A DNA stretch of 38,159 nucleotides, from positions 1 to 38,159 of the forward strand of contig CAINDO010000182.1 of the NCBI GenBank assembly GCA_903847385.1, in the 5' to 3' direction. Origin of the DNA: an uncultured Myxococcales bacterium (lineage in GTDB: Bacteria > Myxococcota_A > Bradymonadia > UBA7976 > UBA1532). The notes below the pieces were generated by a model. That model was not told the DNA's origin, made no database searches, and saw only the letters and a program-made list of their open reading frames with translations. Every line of letters begins with the position of its first letter. The first letter of the stretch is position 1. Below, piece after piece: positions 16,556 to 26,110 of this stretch. The translations under genes and the position numbers were made by a program.

Positions 16556-17715
16556 CAGACCTTTCCCTCGGGGATCCGAGCGACGGCGTCGCTCAGCGAC
16601 GTGCTGAACTCGGTCAGGCCGCCCCAGTTGCCCTCGCCCTCGGCTTCTGAGCCGGGATCGAGCGAGGAAATGTCGCGGCTCGTGACCCGGTGGTCGGCGT
16701 CGTGAACCAGGTAGTGGACGCGCATGTCCTTGGCGATCGCGGCCTTCAGCTTGCCGGTGGCGGCGGGCGAATGAAGAGCCAGGGCCTTTGCGAGCTCCTT
16801 CACGGGGGCGCCGGGGCGATTGAACTGTCGAAGCGCCCAGACGACGTCCAGCACGAGGGGCGAATGCGTCGAGAGGACGACACGATAGCCCCGCCAGAGC
16901 AGGTCGATGACCAGCACCATGACTGTGGCGATCGCCCTCGGGTGCAGGCCCATCTCGGGCTCTTCGATGACCACCCAGTCGAGCCCGTCGACCTTGCGCG
17001 TTTTCCGCTCGGGGAGGACGCTGTAGAGGCCGAGCAGGAGCGGAGCGAACTCGCGCTGGCCCGCCGTCCATGTCATGAATGGGATGCCCGTATCACCGTG
17101 CTTCAGCTCCAGGCGCCGACGCAGCCCTTGGCTCTGCAGGCTGACCTTGCCCCCGTGGAACACCGACTCGTCGATGCGGTTCCGGATGTCCTTGACGAGC
17201 ACGCCGTGCTGGGGGAACAGCGTAGCGAGCTTCGGTCGCGAGAGCTGGTCATAGAGCGCCTGTGAGAAGAGCCGGGCGACGACGGGGGTGTCCGCGCCGA
17301 GTTTCATGAACGGCGCGGGCCAGCCTTCGGACAGCAGAAGCGCGCGGTGCGCGGGGATGAGGAACATGGACGGCTTCGTGCGCTCGACCGTGGCTCCGTT
17401 TTTCCGGGTCAGGCTCTTCGGGTTGATCCGGCGGTCGTCGAAGGTGACCCTCGTGTCCGCCCGGAGGGCACCACGCATCCCCTCGCCGAAGTAGGCGTCG
17501 ACGGCGTCCTCCGGGGTCCGGAGGTCAAAACCCGCCTCGCGCAAGGCATGCACGATCTCGGGCTCGTCGATCGCCAGCTTGAGCCACTGGAGCGCGAGGC
17601 TCTTGCCCGTGCCCTGAGCCCCCACGAGGACGGTCAGGTCGCCAAACTCGAGGTCGAGCTTCTCGATCTGTCCGAAGTTTTCGATGGTGAGGCGGTGCGG
17701 TGCGGTCGGCGTCAT
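16555..17715 (-). CDS. AAA ATPase inserted in the DISARM operon
   Basis: A 386-residue ABC/OLD-like ATPase: N-terminal LTIENFGQIEKLDLEF, Walker A GAQGTGKS (32-39), a signature region WTAGQREFAPLLLGLY (216-231), Walker B WVVIEEPEMGLHPR (247-260) and switch STHS (282-285). It has no C-terminal TOPRIM domain, unlike OLD nucleases. AAGAGG upstream of ATG 17715 fixes the start. It lies 43 bases after drmMI and is coupled by TGATG to the 147-residue gene, which in turn overlaps drmA. It is not related closely to the ATPase at 3176-4495, whose Walker A and C-terminus differ. A role as phage sensor or as regulator of a small effector is inferred from similar ATPase/effector pairs. Confidence 0.85.
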   Translation of the reverse strand: MTPTAPHRLTIENFGQIEKLDLEFGDLTVLVGAQGTGKSLALQWLKLAIDEPEIVHALREAGFDLRTPEDAVDAYFGEGMRGALRADTRVTFDDRRINPKSLTRKNGATVERTKPSMFLIPAHRALLLSEGWPAPFMKLGADTPVVARLFSQALYDQLSRPKLATLFPQHGVLVKDIRNRIDESVFHGGKVSLQSQGLRRRLELKHGDTGIPFMTWTAGQREFAPLLLGLYSVLPERKTRKVDGLDWVVIEEPEMGLHPRAIATVMVLVIDLLWRGYRVVLSTHSPLVLDVVWALRQFNRPGAPVKELAKALALHSPAATGKLKAAIAKDMRVHYLVHDADHRVTSRDISSLDPGSEAEGEGNWGGLTEFSTSLSDAVARIPEGKV

Positions 17716-17758
17716 GGTTCGCCTCTTACCATTACGGTGGGTCGATGGGGGGTGACGG

Positions 17759-20700
17759 TCACGTCTCGCCCTCGTCCTCGCCGGGGAACAGCGACAGGGT
17801 GGCGTTCGGGCGGGCCCTCTTCTTTGCCGGGGGCTTCTTGGCGGCGGCGGGCGCGGTCTTGTCGAGCTTGCCGTGGAGGCCAGCGGCGAGCTCTTCCTGG
17901 TGGCGCTGCTGGTTCAGGTCGAGCAGGCGCGCGAGGACGTCGTCCCGGACGGCGTCGGGCCAGCGGTAACGGAAGGGCTTCTTCTTGTCGCCCCAGGTCT
18001 CCTCGTCGATCTCGTAGTCGAGAAAGAAGTCGCAGTCGGTAGCGATGTCGGTCCAGCCGTAGGCGTCGAGTACGGCGCGGTCCATGGCGCCGTGGAGCTC
18101 GCGGAGGTGGAGGATGTCGGGCGAGCGTTCGTTGGGATCGTGGAAGCGGTTATAGGTTTTGGTGAGGCCCTCGTTGTTGCGGATCATGAGGGCGGCGCGG
18201 AAGTCGTAGTAGGTCTGGCCGGCTGATTCGAGGGTCGGCGAGGTCTGCCAGTTCGGGGGGAACGGGAAGGTTTCGAAGCAGTCGGAGGGGGTGTAGCGGA
18301 GGTCGTCCTTCATGGACGAGCCGAAGAAGCGGGCCCAGATTTCGTGCGATCGAGACTGCAGGCTGGCAAAGGCAGCGAGTGTTGAAAGGGGGAACACATT
18401 CGCGGTGTGCCCATAGACCATGTTGTCCGGGAGAAACGCGAACTGCACCCGAGTAGAGACCTGGGAGTTCACCAGCACCCGATTGAGGCCGCGAATTGCG
18501 GTGTACAAAGGCTCCCGTGGATGTTGGAATTGCCACCACCACTTCTTCCCGTGGGCGCCTGGCCCCGTGTCTTCCCGCAGAAGGTCTCGCTCAGGTTTCA
18601 CTCTCTCCCGTACGATCGAAATGAGATCGGGCCACGCTTCCGCCAAGTCGAGCCCAAACTGCTCGAAGTTGATCACGTACCGGTGGTGCCCGTGTGTGGG
18701 GCTCGTATTGACTTCCTCCCCGCCAACGTATGGGAATATTCGCTCAGCATTACGTACATCCTTCGCAATGAGGCGGTGCATCTCGGCGATGGGCGAGCAG
18801 GCGCCCGAGGTGTCCGTGTCGTCGAACGTGAACCCTTTCCCGTAGATCACAGAACCCCGGAAGCTCTTGCCGGCGTTTGCCACAAGGCGATGCGGATCAC
18901 AATGGCCCCCGCCGTGAAACAGAAAGGCGCTAACAAACGACACATCTCGCCCGTCGAGACGGCGACTTGCGTTCCAATGCCCACGCCACACGTGCGCCAC
19001 GCTGACAACAACAGCCGCGAGGCCCGGCCATTTCACTCTTCGCGTCGCCGCATAGATTTCACCACCGTGCGTCGCGATCCACCGGAGGCCGCTCGCTCTC
19101 GTGTCGCCCTGGGCAATAGTATTGGTCGCAATCAATCCAAACGCGCCACGGCAGCGAATCAACTGAAACGCGAGCCGGTAGAAGTGGGCAACGAGGTCGG
19201 CGTTGCCGTGTGATTCTGTGTTGCGGTGAAGAATCCACGCGAGCATCGCCCGTCCATAGTTCGCAGTGATCGAAGCTCCTCCCAAGAACGGCGGATTCCC
19301 AACCATCGCATCGAACCCTGCATTCTCCCGCCCGAACACCTCCGGAAACTCGATCTCCCAGTGAAACGGCAGCACCGGTCGCTCCCCGCCCCGCAGCGCC
19401 ACGACGACCTCGGCAATCTCCCCTGGCCCCCCGCCCGCCTTCCACGCGTCCACCATCCCGCGATACACGCGGCGCAGCCCCTCGCGGTCCTTGTCTTTCT
19501 CCTTGCCGAAGTATGCCGCGATGCACAAATCCCCGATCAGGCGCACGTCGTGCAGGGCGTCCTCTGCCTCATTCCACGCGATGCGCCGGGCGTCGTACTC
19601 CCCTTCCCCCAGCGCATGCATCTTCTCGCGCCACACGCCGGCCGCGCTGGTGCTCGCGCTGACACCCGCCAGCAACGGCCCGAACCCGGTCTCGGCTGCG
19701 CCCCAGTGGAACGCCCCAATCTGCGCCTTCGTCAGCCCCACCAGCGAGTCGCCGTGTTTCAGCGCGTGGTCGAGAAACGTGAACGCGTGGTCTTTCGCGA
19801 GCGTCACCAGCCAAAGGGACAGCTTCGCCAGGTTCACGGCAAACGGGTTCTTGTCGACGCCGTACAGACATCGCTGCGCCACCAGTCGGCGCGCGTGCAA
19901 CAGCGGATCTTCATCCGCGGGCAACTTCGGCGTCGAGTCATCGACCTCCCACGCCGACACCAGGGCCGCCGCGAGCTGCCGACAGGCCTCGACCAGGAAG
20001 GCGCCCGACCCCATCGCAGGATCGCACACCTTCAAGTCCAGGATCTGGTCTGGCGTCGGCCGAGCGCCCAGCGCCTCGAGGACAGGCCGCAGCGTCGTCC
20101 GCACGATGGGCTCGGTGAGTTCGCGCGGCGTGTAATGCGAGCCCGAGCGGCGGCGCTCTTCGCCCGGCTGCAGGAACAGCGCGCCCGGCGCCAGCGCCCG
20201 CGGCGTCTGCGGCGCGACCTTGCGCCCGAGCGCCGCGACGACGTCGTCCACCGTCTTCGCCGTCGAGAGCGCCGACACACCACCGGCGGCGAGGTCGCAC
20301 TCCGTCTGCTCCTTGAGCCACGCCGCGCGCCTGTTGGCCGCGACTCCGAGCAGCGCATCCACGTCGAAGACCACGTTCTTCGGCCGCACGGCCAGCGCGC
20401 GCCCCGGCAGCGTGCGTACATCGAAGCCCATCATCGACTCGTAGACCGACCCGATCTGCTCCACGTCGAGCGCTCGGTAGGACAGGCGCTCGCCATCCAG
20501 CATGAGCAGCCCCGAGAGGACGTGCCAGATGGTGCCATCGGACACGCGCGGCGCCTCGAATACATCTCCAACCACGCGGCCCACGCCGGCCGGCCGGCCT
20601 TCGAGAAACGCATAGTCGTCGGGATTGAAGAGCTGCCCGTGGCGGGTGGGGAGCCGGAAGCCTCCGTGCGCCCCGCCGTCGTAGACCATGCGAAAGGTCG

Positions 20701-21748
20701 AGAGCAGCCAGGCATAGGCGCCGAAGCGCTGGTCCATCGTGTCCGGATGGCGGCCGGCGTCCTCGCGGAGGCGCTCGAAGAGACCACCGATGGCATAGTT
20801 GCGTGCATACACCGGATCGTCGGGCATCAGCCCCTGATCCTCGGCGTACAGCAGAAAGACGAGCCGCATGATCACGGTCAGCAGGCCGCCGTAGATCTCC
20901 TGCGGCTCAGTCTGCGGCAGGTCGAACAGCACACGGCCGTTCGCGGCCTCGTCCGCCGCCTGGAAGCCACGCAGCAACTCCCACAGCGCGCCCAGGACCT
21001 GCTCGGCGAGGCGGTTCGACACCTCGCTCTGGTACTTGCGGCTCTCGACCAATAGATCGAGCAGGCGCTGTTTGTCGGGCGCGCCGAAGACTCGATGCTC
21101 GGACAGCAGCATGTGCACGGCCGCGAGCAGCGGCCGCCCTCCCACCGTACACATCTCGGCGACGGGAAAGCCCATGTGCCCCGAGGACTCGCCCCGCGGC
21201 GCATGAACGAGACGCAGCTCGGCGCCGTTCAGCAGCAGACCGGCGGATACACCCGTGTCCCGCAGGAGCCGCTCGAAGCGCGCCTGGGGGCTCGCGTTCC
21301 AACCGGCGTGTGCGTTGTCGGTGGGCGACGGTACTTTGTCGAGGCTCAGCCCACACCCCACGACCTGAACCAGTAGCAGAGTTTTGCCCTCAGCCATGCC
21401 GTCGACGACCGCGAAGGTCGGGCGAAGCGTCTCGCCATAGTCGGGCAGGGCCACCGCGAGCGCATCGGGCAGCCGCGGGCCGCCGGGCGCGCCCGCGAGG
21501 TCCTCCGGCGCCCAGCCGAGCACTTCGAACGCGAACCTCGGGAAGTCGAGCAGCACCGGATCAGCGTCGCCGTGCACCGACGCCGGCTGCACGACGACGC
21601 CCAACAACGCCTGCTGAAGCGGGATGACGTTCTTGTCGAGGACCACCTGCGCCTTGATCAGCGCGGGGGGCGACACCACCAGGCCAACTGGCTGGACGAG
21701 GCCCAGCCAGGCCTTGTGAGATTCACGTTCGGGATCGAACTTCGACAT
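17759..21748 (-). CDS. drmMI: DISARM class 1 adenine methyltransferase DrmMI
   Basis: A 1329-residue N6-adenine DNA methyltransferase. The AdoMet motif DPAMGSGAF is at 576-584 after the SGSHYTPRELTEPIV lead-in (535-549) typical of Type IIG, PglX-like enzymes. The catalytic NPPF is at 818-821. The roughly 570-residue N-terminal region and the target-recognition region after 900 fit the large class 1 form, and no clear nuclease motif is visible. It should mark host DNA so that DISARM spares it. The C-terminal tail is Ala/Lys/Pro-rich. It begins 18 bases after drmD and ends 43 bases before the ATPase gene. The ribosome site is weak, so coupling to drmD is likely. Size and context favour DISARM over BREX, since no brxC or pglZ is present. 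Confidence 0.93.
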   Translation of the reverse strand: MSKFDPERESHKAWLGLVQPVGLVVSPPALIKAQVVLDKNVIPLQQALLGVVVQPASVHGDADPVLLDFPRFAFEVLGWAPEDLAGAPGGPRLPDALAVALPDYGETLRPTFAVVDGMAEGKTLLLVQVVGCGLSLDKVPSPTDNAHAGWNASPQARFERLLRDTGVSAGLLLNGAELRLVHAPRGESSGHMGFPVAEMCTVGGRPLLAAVHMLLSEHRVFGAPDKQRLLDLLVESRKYQSEVSNRLAEQVLGALWELLRGFQAADEAANGRVLFDLPQTEPQEIYGGLLTVIMRLVFLLYAEDQGLMPDDPVYARNYAIGGLFERLREDAGRHPDTMDQRFGAYAWLLSTFRMVYDGGAHGGFRLPTRHGQLFNPDDYAFLEGRPAGVGRVVGDVFEAPRVSDGTIWHVLSGLLMLDGERLSYRALDVEQIGSVYESMMGFDVRTLPGRALAVRPKNVVFDVDALLGVAANRRAAWLKEQTECDLAAGGVSALSTAKTVDDVVAALGRKVAPQTPRALAPGALFLQPGEERRRSGSHYTPRELTEPIVRTTLRPVLEALGARPTPDQILDLKVCDPAMGSGAFLVEACRQLAAALVSAWEVDDSTPKLPADEDPLLHARRLVAQRCLYGVDKNPFAVNLAKLSLWLVTLAKDHAFTFLDHALKHGDSLVGLTKAQIGAFHWGAAETGFGPLLAGVSASTSAAGVWREKMHALGEGEYDARRIAWNEAEDALHDVRLIGDLCIAAYFGKEKDKDREGLRRVYRGMVDAWKAGGGPGEIAEVVVALRGGERPVLPFHWEIEFPEVFGRENAGFDAMVGNPPFLGGASITANYGRAMLAWILHRNTESHGNADLVAHFYRLAFQLIRCRGAFGLIATNTIAQGDTRASGLRWIATHGGEIYAATRRVKWPGLAAVVVSVAHVWRGHWNASRRLDGRDVSFVSAFLFHGGGHCDPHRLVANAGKSFRGSVIYGKGFTFDDTDTSGACSPIAEMHRLIAKDVRNAERIFPYVGGEEVNTSPTHGHHRYVINFEQFGLDLAEAWPDLISIVRERVKPERDLLREDTGPGAHGKKWWWQFQHPREPLYTAIRGLNRVLVNSQVSTRVQFAFLPDNMVYGHTANVFPLSTLAAFASLQSRSHEIWARFFGSSMKDDLRYTPSDCFETFPFPPNWQTSPTLESAGQTYYDFRAALMIRNNEGLTKTYNRFHDPNERSPDILHLRELHGAMDRAVLDAYGWTDIATDCDFFLDYEIDEETWGDKKKPFRYRWPDAVRDDVLARLLDLNQQRHQEELAAGLHGKLDKTAPAAAKKPPAKKRARPNATLSLFPGEDEGET

Positions 21749-21766
21749 TTCGTATTGAGCCCGCCG

Positions 21767-24700
21767 TCAGTTTGAGAGCGGCCAGAGGTAAACGACGCCC
21801 AACGCCTCGACCCGCGTGGCCTTCACGACGTAACTCTTGCGGATGCGCTCGGGCTCGGCCGCGAGTTCACTCGCGATGGCGCCGAGGCGTTCGACCCAGT
21901 GGCGCCGGTCGGCCGCGAGCTGTCGCTCCTCTTCCGGATCGAACGCGAGGCGCCCCTGCCGCGACTCTTCGTCGAGTTCGCGCTGCCGCGCCTGAATGCG
22001 CGCACGCTGACCTTCCAGAATGCCGGCCATGTCCCGCGCTTCGGTCTCGCCGCGCTTCGTCAGCTCGCGGCGCGCGCGCTCGACCAGCTCGGCGGCGCGG
22101 CGCTCCAGGTGCGGAGTGAGTTCGGCCACGTCGCGGCCGGCGTGGGCGCGAAGGTGTGCCTGCAAAGTGGCGTCGGCTTCGCGTAGCCGGGGCTGCGCGA
22201 GCCCCTCCTCGACGAGCTTCAGCACGTCGGCCTTGTCGCCTTCGCGCAACGGCCTCAGTGCCCCCTTGCGCTGTTCGACTGGCACCCACTCGGCGGCGGC
22301 CGCCAGGACCTCGTCGTGGAGACGCGCCCCGCCCTCGCCGAAGAGCGAAAGGCGACCGAGCAGCACCGCGCGCGGCTGGGCCTCTATCGTCCGCAAGACA
22401 CACGCGCGGCGCAGATCGTCGTCGCGGAACCCCTGCGAGAGAAAGCGACCGAGCAGGCGCTGCACGACCCGGTGCTCGAGGTGCAGGTGAACGACCTCGC
22501 CATCGAGGTTGCCGGGATCGCGGAACACCACGGGTCGGATCGGTGCGTCCCGCCGCCACTCCGCCGGGGCCTGACCCTTCTTGCGGGGCGCGCGAAGCGT
22601 GTCGAGGGTGGCGGCCCAGGTTGGATCGGCGCCTTTGCGCTCGTGGAGGTGCGGGAGCAACCAACGAGCGCGATCGGGATCAGCGGCGGCCTTCACGCTG
22701 TCTGCGGCGTTCAGGCCTCCCGCGCCCGACGTCTCGAGGGACGCGGACAGTGCATCGCGAAAGTGCCGGTCGTCGAGCCCGATCCATTCGCGCGAGCGGT
22801 CCAGCCGGTCACGCAGTTCGGTCAAGTGGCGTTCGAGCCGGACGCGGCGAACGGAAGTCTCGTCCTGGCCCATCTCAATCTGCATGGTTCGGACGCGGCC
22901 GGCCGACCCGGTTGACTCAATTGGCACGCCTCCGGCCTGCCGGCCTACGGGCTCATCCGCGTCGGCCAGCTCGATGGCGTTCGCCAGGTCGTCCACGCGT
23001 TCGTGGGCGATGCCGCGGGAGAACGCCAGATCGATGCGCCGCCCGATGACCGGGGCGAGGCTGCCGAGCTCCTCGTGGATCTTCCGGGTCTTCGCCACGA
23101 GCACGTCGAGCACGCGATCTTCGGCTCGCTGCGGGAGCACGAAGTACATGCAGTTGACCTCGTCGGCCTGCTGCAGCTTGCGGTCGATGCGTCCGTTGCG
23201 CTGCTCGATGCGGCCCGGATTCCATGGCACGTCGAAGTGAAACAGATCCGCGCAGTTGTTCTGCAGATTCACGCCCTCGCGGGCCGCGTCGGTGGCGATC
23301 AGGATGCGGAGCGGGTGCTTCTCGGGATCGGCGTTGAACGCCGCCTTGATCGCCTCGCGCCGCTCCTCGCCGATGCCGCCGTGAAAGGTAGCGATGCGCT
23401 CCGACGCCCGGTCGGAGGTGCGGATTCGCTCGCTCAGAAGCTGCTGCAGGTAACGCTTCGTATCGGCGTACTCGGTGAAAATCAGGACCCGGCGGGGCTT
23501 CCAGGCCGCGCCATCCTTGCCGAGGTCGGGACACTGATTCTCCCGAATCCAGCCGAGCAGGTGCAGCACTCGCGGATCGGCGTCGTAGCGGGCGGCGCGC
23601 GCAATGCCGGCCATCTGGTCGAGCAGGGCGAGCTCGGGACCGAGCGCCGATACCTCGGCCTTCGACGACTGCGTCGCCGCGACCATCTGCGCCTCTTCCT
23701 CTCGCTCGACTTCTTCCTCGTCGAGATCCGCGCGCTCGGCGTCCGCGTCGGGCGTGGTGGAGAGCAGGTCGAGGTTGCGCGGGTCGACGGCGGGGGCTGC
23801 GGCGGCGGACAAAGACGAGGCTCGCGCTGCGGAGCGAGCCGAGGACGGGTCGCGCGGTGGGGGTTCAGTCAGCATTGTGCTGCGGTGAACGTCGAGCGTC
23901 CGCACGAAGGCCTCGATCGACGAAAGCAGGCGCTTCTGCAGCGACATCACGACCAGCATCGCGGCGGCCTGCTGCGACTTCGTGGCCCCCTTGAGCCGCG
24001 CTTCGCGCGCCTTGCGATAGTCCTGCAGCAGGCGCGAAAGCACGAGTTCAGGGGCGCTCGCCGGGAGGCGATCGATCTCGATGCGACCGACGTTTCGCTT
24101 GGGAAACTTCTCGCCGATGGCCCGCAGATCGGACTTGAGCCGGCGCACCATCACGGTGTCGCGAAGCTTCGCATCGACAGGCACGCCTCGGACGAAGCGC
24201 TGCGGGTCGAGCAGCTCGAGCAGCGCCGAGAAGCTGTTGCTGTGGCCATTGTGCGGTGTGGCTGAGAGGAAGAGCTTGTGCTCGAACTTGGGGACGAGGT
24301 CCCGGATGGCCCGCGTCAGCTTGGAGTCGACGGCGTACTTGCCACCGCTCGCAGGCGCCACGTTGTGAGCTTCGTCGAGGATGAGCATCGAACGGCTCGC
24401 AAACTCGCCCAGTGAGTCGCGGAGCGGCGCGGCGTAGACTTCGTCGCGCACCAGGGCGTGCGAGATGATGAAGCGGGTGTGGGTCTTCCACGGGTTCACG
24501 CCATAACCGCGCTCCTGGCGTACCTGTGCCACGTAGTCGCGATCATAGATCACGAACGTCAGCCCGAAACGCTCCTCCATCTCGTCGCGCCATTGCCGGA
24601 CGACTGAAGGCGGCACGCACACGACGACCCGCCGCACCTTCTGGCGCATGATCAGTTCGCGCACGATGAGGCCCGCCTCGATCGTCTTGCCGAGGCCTAC

Positions 24701-25099
24701 GTCGTCCGCGATGAAGAGGTTCACCCGCGGCATCCCCAGGGCCATCAGCAACGGTTGAAGCTGATAGGCCTTGACCTCGATACCGGCGCGAAACGGCGCC
24801 TGAAAGAGTTTCGCATCCGTTGAGGTGACGCAGTTCCAGCGCAACGTGTGCAAATAGGCCGAGAAGAGGCGCGGTTCGTCGAAGCCACGGCTGGCGATGC
24901 GGTCCCAGTCGGTCTCGCGCAGCAACCTTGCGTCGATCTCGCGCTCCCAGAGGACCTCGAGCGGCTCCCCCTGGGCGTCGTCCTCGATACAGGACAGGCG
25001 AACCAGCGTGCTGTCACCCGGTCGCGGCGGGGGGTCGAACCCCTCGACCAGGTACTGCCGCGAGCGGACGCGGACGATGTCGCCGGTCGACGGGATCAC
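21767..25099 (-). CDS. drmD: DISARM class 1 SNF2-like helicase DrmD
   Basis: About 1110 residues, an SNF2/RapA-like superfamily 2 translocase. With the GTG start at 25099, Walker A DVGLGKT is at 133-139, DEAH at 242-245 and SATPHNG at about 279-285. The second RecA domain has VLIFTEYADTKRYL and then ATDAAREGVNLQ with QRNGRIDR, as in RapA. A Ser/Ala/Asp/Glu-rich insertion separates the lobes, and the C-terminal third is charged helical sequence. The start is chosen because AAGGTGG lies nine bases before GTG 25099 and the protein then begins at the usual GDIVRVRSRQYLVE; a GTG at 25162 is in frame but lacks a ribosome site. It is the first gene of the operon, so the promoter lies in the following gap. 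Confidence 0.92.
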   Translation of the reverse strand: MIPSTGDIVRVRSRQYLVEGFDPPPRPGDSTLVRLSCIEDDAQGEPLEVLWEREIDARLLRETDWDRIASRGFDEPRLFSAYLHTLRWNCVTSTDAKLFQAPFRAGIEVKAYQLQPLLMALGMPRVNLFIADDVGLGKTIEAGLIVRELIMRQKVRRVVVCVPPSVVRQWRDEMEERFGLTFVIYDRDYVAQVRQERGYGVNPWKTHTRFIISHALVRDEVYAAPLRDSLGEFASRSMLILDEAHNVAPASGGKYAVDSKLTRAIRDLVPKFEHKLFLSATPHNGHSNSFSALLELLDPQRFVRGVPVDAKLRDTVMVRRLKSDLRAIGEKFPKRNVGRIEIDRLPASAPELVLSRLLQDYRKAREARLKGATKSQQAAAMLVVMSLQKRLLSSIEAFVRTLDVHRSTMLTEPPPRDPSSARSAARASSLSAAAAPAVDPRNLDLLSTTPDADAERADLDEEEVEREEEAQMVAATQSSKAEVSALGPELALLDQMAGIARAARYDADPRVLHLLGWIRENQCPDLGKDGAAWKPRRVLIFTEYADTKRYLQQLLSERIRTSDRASERIATFHGGIGEERREAIKAAFNADPEKHPLRILIATDAAREGVNLQNNCADLFHFDVPWNPGRIEQRNGRIDRKLQQADEVNCMYFVLPQRAEDRVLDVLVAKTRKIHEELGSLAPVIGRRIDLAFSRGIAHERVDDLANAIELADADEPVGRQAGGVPIESTGSAGRVRTMQIEMGQDETSVRRVRLERHLTELRDRLDRSREWIGLDDRHFRDALSASLETSGAGGLNAADSVKAAADPDRARWLLPHLHERKGADPTWAATLDTLRAPRKKGQAPAEWRRDAPIRPVVFRDPGNLDGEVVHLHLEHRVVQRLLGRFLSQGFRDDDLRRACVLRTIEAQPRAVLLGRLSLFGEGGARLHDEVLAAAAEWVPVEQRKGALRPLREGDKADVLKLVEEGLAQPRLREADATLQAHLRAHAGRDVAELTPHLERRAAELVERARRELTKRGETEARDMAGILEGQRARIQARQRELDEESRQGRLAFDPEEERQLAADRRHWVERLGAIASELAAEPERIRKSYVVKATRVEALGVVYLWPLSN

Positions 25100-25566
25100 G
25101 TTGAGGCCACCTTGGAGGCCGTTCGGCGGGCGTGGGCGCCTTTCTTCAGGTACGGCCGCCACCTATCGATGCGCTGGGACGCGCCGGACACGCCCGTGCA
25201 GGAAACGGCGCCATCGGCGGCGAGTGAAGGTTTGCGCCCAGGGGCGGTGAGGAGATGATCGGCGGCCACGAGCCCTCGGGACGGTTACGATGGAAGCGCG
25301 GGACGAAACGCCGGCAGCAAGGAAGCCCGCGCGCGGTCATTTGACGCCGAGCCGGTTCGTGGAGCAAGACTGGACGGGTGTGCAGGGACAACTGGACGGG
25401 ATGCCCAGGCCCAGGCTGGTCCTGGTCGCCCCGAGGGCTTTGGGCAGCGCCCCAATCAACGGGGTTCGGAGCCGACTCATCCCCGGCGCTCACGCCCGGG
25501 GCGTCGAGGAACCCGCCCTCGACCCCTTTCACTCAACCCCGACCCCCCACCACGCCACCGCAAGCG
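25100..25566. other. Non-coding stretch upstream of drmD
   Basis: I see no gene here. The frames that stay open have codon use unlike the neighbours. It should hold the DISARM operon promoter, but no clear -35/-10 pair stands out in this G+C-rich sequence. A G+C-rich stem-loop lies at 25481-25501 (CCCCGGCG / CGCCCGGGG with a one-base bulge), without a T-run on either strand. Confidence 0.5.
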
Positions 25567-26088
25567 CTCTTCAGCCGCCCGGAGAGCTTCATCACCCGCC
25601 CCAAACCCTCCCCCACCCGCCACGAACCTCCCCCACTCACCCACGAACCTCCATCAGCCGACCACGAAGCCTCTTCAGCGGATCACGAAGCCTCTTCAGC
25701 GGATCACGAAACCTCTTCAGCCGACCGCAAGGCTTCTTCACCCGATTTGGACCTTCGTCACCGGCGGCGAAGCTCCGTCACCGGCCTGTGGAGCCACTTC
25801 ACCTCGCGAGAGCCCTCGTCACCGGTGACGAAGCCCTACTCCCGGCTGAAGTGGCCTCGGCCCCCGATGACGGAGCTTGATCCACGGCTGAAGAAGCCTC
25901 GACGCCGCGTGACGAAGGTTCATGCGCCGATGACGAAGGCTTGCGGTCCGGTGAAGAGGCTTCGCGATCCGCTGAAGAGCCTTCCCGTTGCGCTGAATAG
26001 GCTTCGCGATCCGCTGAAGAACCTCCGCGTCGGCTGACGAAGGTCCGCGCGCCGCTGATGAAGCCTTGGTTTCCGTTGAACGGGTTCC
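25567..26088. repeat. Two converging arrays of a degenerate 21-bp repeat
   Basis: From 25567 to about 25815 there are about 12-13 tandem units of 20-22 bases, best copies CTCTTCAGCGGATCACGAAGC at 25670-25710 where two are nearly identical. From about 25832 to 26088 there are about 12 units in the opposite orientation, best copies TTCGCGATCCGCTGAAGAG near 25960-25980 and 26003-26022. The two arms are almost equal in length and meet at a 16-bp palindrome. Units have no spacers and are degenerate, so it is not CRISPR. Because the period is divisible by 3, all frames give heptapeptide repeats, but these differ by strand and frame and look accidental. It fills the gap between the DISARM operon and the divergent WYL regulator. 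Confidence 0.85.
25816..25831. promoter_or_regulatory. Palindrome at the centre of the repeat array
   Basis: TCGTCACCGGTGACGA is a perfect 16-base palindrome sitting at the symmetry point where the repeat orientation reverses. It equals two head-to-head half-repeats, so it either arose as the inversion junction or is a symmetric protein-binding site. Confidence 0.6.
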
Positions 26089-26110
26089 GCCGGCGTGGAA
26101 TCGTAGTCCG

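Noticed and set aside
10019..25099. BREX system
   Set aside because: A PglX-like methyltransferase is present, but brxA, brxB, brxC and pglZ are absent, while DrmA, DrmB, DrmC and DrmD are all present.
25567..26088. CRISPR array
   Set aside because: Units are 20-22 bases, degenerate, without spacers, in two orientations, and there are no cas genes.
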